The notes under the pieces: model-generated
Seen by the model: only the letters and a program-made list of their open reading frames with translations
The model's database searches: none
Told to the model about the DNA's origin: nothing
Shown: positions 11,433 through 20,405 of the stretch, in pieces
Layout: every line of letters begins with the position of its first letter
How positions within the stretch are numbered: the stretch's first letter is position 1
Translations under genes and position numbers: made by a program
Assembly: GCA_037127255.1 (NCBI GenBank)
Contig: JBANSL010000013.1
Location: forward strand, 24,771,688-24,835,687
Reading direction: 5' to 3'
Origin: Persicaria tinctoria
Lineage: Eukaryota; Streptophyta; Magnoliopsida; Caryophyllales; Polygonaceae
Length of the DNA stretch: 64,000 bases

Positions 11433-11450
11433 TGGCGCCGTTGCCGGAGA
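11433..11450 (+). promoter_or_regulatory. Gyp-B primer binding site
   Basis: TGGCGCCGTTGCCGGAGA, three bases after the LTR; same type as Gyp-A, probably primed by tRNA-Asp. Confidence 0.88.
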
Positions 11451-11512
11451 AGCTATCATTCGCGCCTTAGGTAGTCAGATCTCACTTTTCTTTTAAGTTA
11501 CTTCGCAGGTGT

Positions 11513-12971
11513 ATGCGCCGTTCTGGTCAACCACCTGAGTTTGACGGCTTAGACAATACGGAACGCCTCTTACACATCCAAGCTAAGCTAAAAAGAGCCA
11601 TGGCGGCCGCAGAAACACAGAAACAGTTGATTGCGAGGCTTACAAGGGAACTGGCCGCTAAAGATGTTGCTATCGCCGCTGAGAAAGCAGGAAGGGAACA
11701 AGCAAAAGCTTAGCTTGCCCTATACCCAACCACTGTAGAGGATTATATGCACCCGACTCTCGTCATGCCTGAATCGGCCATTCTAATCCCTGAAAATAAC
11801 TATGAAATTAGCACTCAGTTCCTTATTGAAATTAAAAATCATGCTTTTTATGGTAGATTTAATGAATGCCCTCTGCGGCATATTACCAACTTTACTGACA
11901 TGTGTCGTACTCTTGCTGAAGGTACCACCTTGGAGTACATCTTGATGAAAGCTTTCCGTTGGTCTCTGGTTGGTCCTGCATTGAAGTGGCTGGAAGGACT
12001 AAAACCACGATCTCTCACGACATGGGCTCAAGTAAAGCAGGAATTTCTCAATAAATTCTTTCCTCCAGCTAAGAAAGTGCTCCTTTGCCAGAAGATCACA
12101 TCTTTCAAACAGCAGCCTGGGGAGCCGCTGGAAAAGGCTTAGGAACGCTATAAGGATCTACTGCGATCCTGCCCTACACATGGACAACAACCCTGCATAG
12201 TTCAAGAGATCTTCTTTAATTCTCTGGACTTGGCTGAAAAGGATAGAATCAACACATATACTCACTATGAGTATCTGACAATGCCGCATGCTGACGCATG
12301 GGACTCCAGTCACCTATGAGGAGAACCCCTATGCCAGGCCAACACCATCCATGCCCCTCTATGAGCCCCCTAAGGAGATTGATCCAGATGAAAGGGAGCA
12401 GTACTATAGAGATCAGAATAAGAAGCTCCTCAAACAAGTAAAGTATCTTTTTGTCAACCAGCCTTGTATTGAATGCGGATCACAGAGGCACACCACTACT
12501 GAGTGCCCACACACAGAGCAAGTCAGGTTGGCAAAATACCATGAAGAGGCAGCTTACGCAGGGGGTCCCAATCGCTACATGGGGGACCAAAGGTTTCAGC
12601 AACCACAATGGAACCAAGGTGCCCCTAGGAATCCCCCACCCTACAGACCTCCAGGACATTCGGAAAGGTACCAAAAGAGGGATGATCTACAGACAAATTT
12701 AGAGGAAATGAGGAAGAACCATTCAGACACCAAGCAATCCTTCAATTCAGTCTACAGTCAGATACAAGGTGTCAACTCGAGGCTTGGGGAGATTGATATA
12801 TGGGGGAAATCAATGGAGACACAGATTGGCCAGCTAGGAGCAGTAATCCCTAGACAGTCAGGTTCACTCCCAGGATCATCAAAACCAAATCCCAAAGGAA
12901 AGACTGGTCACATTGCCGCTGTAAAACTCAGAAGTGGCCATCAACTAAAAGAGCCAAAGGTCGGAAAATAG
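11513..12971 (+). pseudogene. Gyp-B gag with CCHC zinc knuckle (broken)
   Basis: Start MRRSGQPPEFDGLD at 11513, the same start as Gyp-G gag at 57492. A helical segment is followed by the gag core (HPTLVMPESAILIPENNY to WAQVKQEFLNKFFPPAKK, 11747-12080) and a CCHC knuckle C-IE-C-GSQR-H-TTTE-C (about 12470-12515). A proline/glutamine-rich and coiled-coil part comes after. TAG stops lie at 11711 and 12140; the second replaces a Trp that Gyp-G still has. A small deletion near 12300 shifts the frame, since Gyp-G has extra residues there. A third TAG at 12969 separates gag from the protease frame. Gag would bind and package element RNA in cytoplasmic particles; this copy cannot make it intact. Confidence 0.88.
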
Positions 12972-12989
12972 CAGAATGAAGGGGCTGAG

Positions 12990-13090
12990 AAACAAGTCGA
13001 TATCGACAAGGATCTAGTCGATATCGAGCAGAGTCAACTCGATATCGAGGAAAAAGAAGTCGATATCGAGAAGAGCCCAGTCGATATTGA
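12990..13090. repeat. TCGATATCGA repeats inside the Gyp-B coding linker
   Basis: Five TCGATATCGA-type cores in 100 bp, in frame between gag and protease. They encode an acidic VDID/VDIE/LDIE repeat. The DNA motif equals that of the LTR array, while the flanking DNA differs. Confidence 0.88.
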
Positions 13091-13528
13091 TTCAGCTGCG
13101 GCACCTCCGACATCTGTTCTGGCTCCGAATCAGAAAAAGAAACTGCCCTTCCCCACAAAATCTCCTAAGGACCCAGCAGAGAAGAAGTTTCAACGCTTCA
13201 TCAAAATGCTTCAGAAGCTCAACGTCACCATTCCCTTCACAAAAGCTCTCAATGAAATGCCATCCTATGTCAAGTTCTTGAAAGAGATTCTAAGCAACAA
13301 GAGGTCAATGGCTGATATTACAGAGGAGTGCAGTGATATGGACATCCTTGAGAAGAGGCCAGATCTAGGTAAGTTTTCTATAACCATTGGATTTGGTCAA
13401 TATAAATTTAATGCTTTATGCGATCTTGGAGCCAGTGTGAGTATAATGCCTTTAACAATTTGGTCCAAGATTAAGATAGGTGCCTTAGAGCCTGTGGATG
13501 CTAACCTATATATGACCAACAACCCAGT
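13091..13528 (+). pseudogene. Gyp-B aspartic protease, N-terminal part
   Basis: Same frame as the second half of gag. It contains a conserved pre-protease segment (LNVTIPFTKALNEMPSYVKF) and the active-site motif LCDLGASVSIMPL (about 13418-13456), where D-L-G replaces D-S/T-G as in many plant gypsy proteases. It stops at NLYMTNN because Gyp-A is inserted at 13529, and the reading continues at 20406. The protease cuts the gag polyprotein during particle maturation. Confidence 0.9.
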
Positions 13529-14982
13529 TGATAGCATGCATTTAGGTAGGCATAATAGGTTGCATTTAGCTTAGTTAAGATGCATTTCATTGATGGATTA
13601 AGCACGATTTGCATATTAGTTCTCTATGTTGTAGGAGTCGGAATCTACACGCTTTTAATGATTATTTCAGGTAATGGTGGATCCGAGGAGGAGACATGAT
13701 TTGATAAAACATTGGATGAGAATGTCTAGTTGATTGAAGAAGCTTACATGAAGATCTCAAGAGGTCCTGAGAAGAAGAAGCGAGCCTAAACGAAGAACAA
13801 GTCTGCAGAAGTTGTCGCCAGACATGCTGAACTTGTTTTGCACTTTCTGGAGTCCTCGGTTGTCCGATCGACTATTATGACCATGCGTTGGAAAGCTCTT
13901 TCAGAGAGCTACAACTTTGATGTTGATGTCGAGAGCGAATTCATGATAGATTTTTCGTGAAAAGCCCCTGGCTGCGGCCGCAGCAACCTTGCGGCGCCCG
14001 CGGCCAATCAATTTGCAAAGGGTTGGAGGAAACAGTGTGCGGCGGGCGCAGCACCTATGCTGCGCCCGCAGCATTGGCCGTCAGCGCTTATCCGCAACGT
14101 TTTAAATAATTAAAAACCCTAGATCTTCTTTATTTGTTAGATGGCCGACTTGGGTGTTAGAAGGCCGACTTTTAGTGATTTTTCCAGCACATAACTTCTA
14201 TTCATTCATCAGACACTTTAGAGATTTTGAGCGATGTCTTCCATGAGGAACTAAACTCATCTATTCTGCCTGCAATTTGAAGCTTTATTCGGATTGATTG
14301 TGAGTTTCTAATTCTCGTTCCTTGTTTCCTATATTTGAATGCTTCAACTTCTTTGTGCTTGATTGTTTATTGTTTTGTTCTATCTTGTCTGGCCAACTTG
14401 TTAGATCAATTCAATTGCTAAGGTTTTGTAGATTCCTAGTTGTGAACCTTAACCTAAGTGGCAAACTTGTTCCTTTAGGGCTGGTTGAACTAATTGAATA
14501 AGTAGGAAGTTGAATGTGTTGTTAAATCCTTTTTTAGGGACTGCAAATACCTTGGCTAATCTCTGAACTTAAATCTATCAATTGGGTTAAATCCTTCTTT
14601 AGGGACTGTTCGATTGATAAGGGTTGCTAGGACCGGTTGGACTAGTAACTATATTAGGTCGGGACAAGGGCATTCATAGGAAACTTAATAGGACGAGAAG
14701 AAGTTACAAGGATCGCTTCAATCCAATAAAGTGGAAAATTGTAGGTAGAATTGCTTCTCCTAATTGTCTGAAATACAATTATTTACTTTTGTTTGCTTCA
14801 ATCCGCTTTGATAAAAGACGGAACTTTCACACTAAAAAACCCCCCTCTTTGGTTACTTAATTGGCATCTAAATCACACTTGAATAGTAATTTCTCTGTGG
14901 GATCGACCTCTTGCTTATTGCTATACTAGTTATAGGTTTGCGTTTACTTTGACGGGATCAACGACAGGTTTTCCCTCCGTCA
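13529..14982 (+). repeat. Gyp-A 5' LTR (1454 bp)
   Basis: TGATAGCATG...CCTCCGTCA. GC-rich palindromic patches at 13970-14075 include CTGCGGCCGCAG and GCTGCGCCCGCAGC. The last part (CTCTGTGGGATCGACCTCTTGC) is shared with the Gyp-C LTR. Confidence 0.95.
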
Positions 14983-14986
14983 AATT

Positions 14987-15004
14987 TGGCGCCGTTGCCG
15001 GGGA
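14987..15004 (+). promoter_or_regulatory. Gyp-A primer binding site
   Basis: TGGCGCCGTTGCCGGGGA, four bases after the LTR; standard Athila-type PBS, probably tRNA-Asp. Confidence 0.9.
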
Positions 15005-15109
15005 ATTTTTATTAATTCTTGTGTGTTTTTGGTGTTGATTTTGGTGTGGACTGTCTTATAGGGTCCATACCTGTGCTACTAATTCTTCTCTGTAGAAAGC
15101 ATTGTAGAG

Positions 15110-17578
15110 ATGGCGAACGACGCAAATCGTACTCTAAAGAAGCTTACTACTCCTGATCTGGCACAACAACCCTTAGCAATCCAATTCCCTACGCTGGGGG
15201 AAGGAGTCAACTTTGAGCTTAAGTCTGGGGTAATTCATCTTCTACCCAAGTTTCATGGGTTGAGTGGGGAGGACCCCCACAAGCATCTGTCCGAGTTCCA
15301 TACTGTGGTAGTTGGGATGAAACCTGAGAACGTCACTACAGAGCAAATAAAACTGAGAGCTTTTCCCTTCTCTTTGAAGGATGATGCGAATGAGTGGTTC
15401 TTCTATCTACCACCTGGATCTATTACCACTTGGGATGAGATGAAGAGAGTCTTCCTAGAGATGTACTTCCCTGCAACAAAGCTAAATGCCTTGAAAAGGT
15501 TAATCAGCAGCATTGAGCAGTACGCAACGGAGTCTATTCATGAGTACTTTGAGCGTTTCAAGAAACTCTGCGCTAGCTGCCCATGCCATGGGTACTCTCA
15601 GAAGGATCTGGTTCTCTTCTTGTTCAATGGGCTTACTGATGGAGAGCGCAAAACGGTGAATTCCTGTTGTGGGGGAAACATGCTGAATAAAACGCCTGCT
15701 GCAGCTTGGGAAGTGTTTAAGGAGCTCTCTGAGGGCTCTAGGCAGTTCAACAAGAGCACTCGTGCTAGAGGTGTACTTGCTATTGATGCCCCAGTGGCTG
15801 CATTACAGACTGATATGGCAGAGATGAAAGAGATGCTCAAGAAGCTGGTAGTTGACAGAGCATCTCAGCAGTTGAAAGCATGTGAATCCTACAGCGATCC
15901 ATCCCACCCTATGGATATGTACTCAACTTTGCAAGATCCTAGTGTTGTGTTGAATGCAATTGGGAATTTTGCTCCACAAAGGCCTAGGCAAGGCAACTTT
16001 GGTAATCCTGGGTACTTCAACAATAATAACTACATTGGAGGCTATCAGCAGGGTAATGGTTATGGCAACTACCAAGAACCTTTCAATCAGCAAGGGGGGC
16101 AATAGGCAAGGCCTCGCCAACAATTTGAACCTCGACAGGGAGGCCAACCACAATCCAATGAGGCTATTGAGGATCCAATACAGAAATTGTCACGGTTGGT
16201 CTTGAAGGTGGAGAAACAACAATCAGACCGGATCACAAATTTGGAGAATCAACTGAGTGAGCTCATTCAGGTCTTAAGTGCGAAGGAGACAAACGATTCA
16301 GGGAAGCTTCCATCGCAAACGATTGAGAATCCTAGGGAGAATGTCAGTGCAATAATGCTTAGAAGTGGCAAGGAACTGATTGTCACACCTCAAAAGGATG
16401 ATGAGGGAATCATGAACGAAGAAGACGGAGGCAATACGGTGCGGCGCCCGCAGCAACCTTGCGGCGCCCGCAGCCAATCAAACATGCTGCGCCCGCAGCA
16501 TAATGCGGCGCCCGCCGCCAGTGAGCTCGCCGATCCGTCGGTGCCAGGTACGCATTTTTCGTCTTTCTCCCCTTCTTCTTCTTCTCTTCTTCCTTCTCCT
16601 TCCTCTCCTCCTTCTTCTTCCTTACCTATGGAGACTCCAAAGCCGGTTCCACCTTTTCCGGAAGCCCTAAAGGATACACGAAGGTATGAGAACGATAGGG
16701 AGATCTTTGAGACGTTCAGCAAATGCGAGGTAAATATTCCTTTACTCAAATTAATTAAGAGCATTCCTAGATATGCTAAATTTTTGAAGGAATTATGCAC
16801 CATCAAGAAGAAGCAAAGACTGAAAAAGAAGGAAAAGGTAAGTTTGAATGAAAATGTCTCTGCTATGTTGCAAAGGAAATTGCCTGAAAAATGTAGAGAT
16901 CCAGGTATGTTTACAATTCCATGTGCAATTGGGAATACTAGATTCAAACAAGCCATGCTAGATCTAGGAGCCTCAATTAATGTTATTTCCTATAACATGT
17001 ACATGTCTTTGGGTTTGGGTGCTCTGACTGAGACTGGGGTTACAGTGCAACTTGCTGATCGATCACAAATCAGGCCAAGAGGCGTTGTAGAAGATGTTTT
17101 GGTTATGGTGGATGATTTATTTTTCCCTGTTGATTTCTTTGTTTTAGATATGGAGCAGGGAGCCCCTGAAACACCCATTATACTAGGAAGACCATTCCTG
17201 ACAACTGCGAAAACGAAAATTGATTGTTGTGAGGGTCTATTGACTATGGAGTTTGATGGAAGAAAGATAGAATTCTCTCTCTTTAATCATGCTAAGCTTT
17301 CTCCTGAAAATTCTTTAGATATGCCTATTGCGGACAATATTGATCGCACCAATAATTTTCGTGATTTGTTAGAGACACCTAAGGAACATAGTTTATGGAA
17401 ATTTGAACCTCCTAACAAATTGAAACCGTTTGTGATTCCAGGACAACCCCCAGGCATAGCTCAAGGAGAGAAGGTGAGGGTCATGGATGACAGCTTGGAC
17501 AGAAAGCTACACCTTTCAAGGGTGCCCGCATTTGTCAATGAGATGACAAGTGTTGGTGACCCTGGTGGAGGAACCTAG
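15110..17578 (+). CDS. Gyp-A gag-protease polyprotein with one in-frame TAG
   Basis: A single frame of 823 codons counting both stops. One TAG (16103-16105) splits it into 331 residues of gag and a protease part. Gag residues ~45-215 are the retrotransposon gag core (FHGLSGEDPHKHLSEFH, LKDDANEWFFYLPPGS, FERFKKLCASCPCHG). The end is Gly/Asn/Gln-rich with no CCHC knuckle. After the TAG come a coiled coil (QQSDRITNLENQLSELIQVL), a Ser/Pro-rich linker holding GC palindromes, a pre-protease helix, then protease with AMLDLGASINVISYN and ILGRPFLTT. It ends without reverse transcriptase. The start is the first ATG after the PBS. The TAG may be decay of a CAG codon or a leaky stop between gag and protease. 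Confidence 0.9.
16441..16515. repeat. GC-rich palindromes in the Gyp-A coding linker
   Basis: Repeated GCGGCGCCCGC / GCTGCGCCCGCAGC units. Positions 16449-16482 match LTR positions 13979-14012 with one difference, and 16484-16501 match 14057-14074 exactly. In the protein they encode RRPQQPCGARSQ and similar, with no recognisable fold. Confidence 0.88.
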
Positions 17579-17720
17579 GCCAATCAAGGGCCAGTACGTC
17601 GAGCCAAAGACTTGAAACAAAGGCGCTTCTCGGGAGGCAACCCGAGGTAAGTTTTCTTTCTTTTTCCTTTTCTTCTCCTTCACCTTGATTATATTTGATT
17701 TACTTTTGTTGTCTTTATTG

Positions 17721-17760
17721 TTTCATTGAGGACAATGAAAACTTTAAGTGTGGGGGAGAG
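17721..17760 (+). promoter_or_regulatory. Gyp-A central polypurine tract with 8-bp hairpin
   Basis: TTTCATTG-AGGA-CAATGAAA, a perfect 8-bp stem, then ACTTTAAGTGTGGGGGAGAG. Its position well before the LTR suggests a second plus-strand primer. Confidence 0.85.
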
Positions 17761-18310
17761 GAATTCTGTATATAGATGCATATAGGAGATCATATTTAAA
17801 TTTCTGCACCGTGTTTAATTTCTGTAATCATTTTTATTAATTTCTTGTTTATTTTCGTAATTAAAAAAAAAAATCAAGAATCCCAAAAATAAGCATGCAT
17901 CGCATACATATGTGTTATTCAAATACCCATCTGGCTTAGTTTGTCCTCTTATTTAAATTTCAAGCATGATCATATAAATCCCATGGAGTTTTGGATGTTT
18001 TGGCCTTGTCTATATTTGATTTTTGTGGAACATGAGCTTGCAAATATAATTGAGCATGTATGATTGAGCTAAAGTATGATTGAAGTCCTCAAAACATGCC
18101 ATGTGAGAATGTTTGACCTTATTTGAATTCTTTTGCTCAGTTGTGTGAATTACTCTCCTAGTGTTGCTACCTCTTGACATTGATTGCAATATCTATTTTT
18201 AAAGACCGATGCACATGTTTGATTGCTTGCGGAGTTTATGTTTATATTTTGAGTCTTTTGCTGAATTTGTGAATATTTAGTGAATAAGGTGGCAATGGTT
18301 GATGCACTTA

Positions 18311-18530
18311 GTAACCGGATCTATGCATGACACCCATGGGTATGATTCGCGCAAAAAGGTGTTGAAAACTATCCACTAGGAAAGAAAGCTTGATCATTGA
18401 GTAACCAGGTTCATTCATGACACCCTTGTTTGCAACTTGCATCAAAAGATGTTCAAGTGGAGTTCATATTAGTAGGTTCAGGTGTTGATAGACCGGGGTC
18501 ATTCATGACACCCATGTTTGCGCCTCGCGT
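18311..18530 (+). repeat. Three CATGACACCCATG modules in Gyp-A
   Basis: Copies at 18311-18352 (GCATGACACCCATGGGTATG), 18401-18440 (TTCATGACACCCTTGTTTGC) and 18491-18530 (TTCATGACACCCATGTTTGC), each preceded by AACCGG, AACCAGG or ACCGGGG and followed by a GC-rich end such as CTCGCG. Confidence 0.88.
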
Positions 18531-18913
18531 AAGTAAAGCACCAAGACAAGAAAAAATTAAGAAGAAAAAAAAAAGAAAAAAAAAAAGTGTCACATTTTAT
18601 TTAGTTGTCATTATTGTGTCCCGCAAGTAATGACATTTCGGTAGATATTTGGTGATATGGTGGTCAATGTCTATGAGCTTAGTGCATTTTGGATTGAGTT
18701 GAGAGTTGTACCTTAAAGCCTAAACACATGAGTGAAACACATATTTCTGGTGAGGTTGGGTGATGTCTACTTCTAAGCTTTGATCACTGGAATACATGCT
18801 ATGACGTTTGTTTACTTGGCTTATGTTTTCACTTGCTATGATGTTGCTTTTTGATGAGGTTGAAACTTGAAGGGATTTCCTGTGGGATACATTGATTCAT
18901 GTTCATTCTATCA

Positions 18914-18951
18914 TTGCTTGAGGACAAGCAAAAGTTAAGTGTGGGGGATTT
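18914..18951 (+). promoter_or_regulatory. Gyp-A 3' polypurine tract with 7-bp hairpin
   Basis: TTGCTTG-AGGA-CAAGCAA, a perfect 7-bp stem, then AAGTTAAGTGTGGGGGATT directly before the 3' LTR. This is the normal position for plus-strand priming. Confidence 0.9.
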
Positions 18952-20405
18952 TGATAGCATGCATTTAGGTAGGCATAATAGGTTGCATTTAGCTTAGTTA
19001 AGATGCATTTCATTGATGGATTAAGCACGATTTGCATATTAGTTCTCTATGTTGTAGGAGTCGGAATCTACACGCTTTTAATGATTATTTCAGGTAATGG
19101 TGGATCCGAGGAGGAGACATGATTTGATAACACATTGGATGAGAATGTCTAGTTGATTGAAGAAGCTTACATGAAGATCTCAAGAGGTCCTGAGAAGAAG
19201 AAGCGAGCCTAAACGAAGAACAAGTCTGCAGAAGTTGTCGCCAGACATGCTGAACTTGTTTTGCACTTTCTGGAGGCCTCGGTTGTCCGATCGACTATTA
19301 TTACCATGCGTTGGAAAACTCTTTTAGAGAGCTACAACTTTCATGTTGATGTCGAGAGCGAATTCATGATAGATTTTTCGTGAAAAGCCCCTGGCTGCGG
19401 CCACAGCAACCTTGCGGCGCCCGCGGCCAATCAATTTGCAAAGGGTTGGAGGAAACAGTGTGCGGCGGGCGCAGCACCTATGCTGCGCCCGCAGCATTGG
19501 CCGTCAGCGCTTATCCGCAGCGTTTTAAATAATTAAAAACCCTAGATCTTCTTTATTTGTTAGATGGCCGACTTGGGTGTTAGAAGGCCGACTTTTAGTG
19601 ATTTTTCCAGCACATAACTTCTATTCATTCATCAGACACTTTAGAGATTTTGAGCGATGTCTTCCATGAGGAACTAAACTCATCTATTCTGCCTGCAATT
19701 TGAAGCTTTATTCGGATTGATTGTGAGTTTCTAATTCTCGTTCTTTGTTTCCTATATTTGAATGTTTCAACTTCTTTGTGCTTGATTGTTTATTGTTTTG
19801 TTCTATCTTAACTGGCCAACTTGTTAGATCAATTCAATTGCTAATGTTTTGTAGATTCCTGGTTGTGAACCTTAACCTAAGTGGCAAACTTGTTCCTTTA
19901 GGGCTGGTTGAACTAATTGAATAAGTAGGAAGTTGAATGTGTTGTTAAATCCTTTTTTAGGGACTGCAAATACCTTGGCTAATCTCTGAACTTAAATCTA
20001 TCAATTGGGTTAAATCCTTCTTTAGGGACTGTTCGATTGATAAGGGTTGCTAGGACTGGTTGGACTAGTAACTATATTAGGTCGGGACAAGGGCATTCAT
20101 AGGAAACTTAATAGGACGAGAAGAAGTTACAAGGATCGCTTCAATCCAATAAAGTGGAAAATTGTAGGTAGAATTGCTTCTCCTAATTGTCTGAAATACA
20201 ATTATTTACTTTTGTTTGCTTCAATCCGCTTTGATAAAAGGCGGAACTTTCACACTAAAAAACCCCCCTCTTTGGTTACTTAATTGGCATCTAAATCACA
20301 CTTGAATAGTAATTTCTCTGTGGGATCGACCTCTTGCTTATTGCTATACTAGTTATAGGTTTGAGTTTACTTTGACGGGATCAACGACAGGTTTTCCCTC
20401 CGTCA
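18952..20405 (+). repeat. Gyp-A 3' LTR (1454 bp)
   Basis: Same length as the 5' LTR with about 17 substitutions by eye and no indel. It is followed by ACAGT, the right target duplication, after which the Gyp-B protease frame resumes. Confidence 0.95.

Larger units (their letters stand above)
17579..18951 (+). other. Gyp-A 3' non-coding domain
   Basis: About 1.4 kb with no significant ORF. In order: hairpin CTCGGG-AGGCAA-CCCGAG (17629-17646); central hairpin/polypurine module (17721-17760); AT-rich DNA; three CATGACACCCATG modules (18311-18530); a poly-A/AG stretch (about 18545-18585); terminal hairpin/polypurine module (18914-18951). Gyp-C has the same order, inverted. Confidence 0.85.
13529..20405 (+). 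mobile_element. Gyp-A: young gag-protease Ty3/gypsy element
   Basis: Two LTRs of exactly 1454 bp with TG...CA ends. The target duplication is ACAGT on the right and CCAGT on the left (one later change), within the codons of the Gyp-B protease. By eye about 17 substitutions separate the LTRs (~1.2%), so the insertion is recent. Internal order: PBS, one gag-protease frame, ~1.4 kb non-coding 3' domain with two hairpin/polypurine modules. It has no reverse transcriptase, RNase H or integrase, and nothing suggests a later deletion at the junction. Confidence 0.95.
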
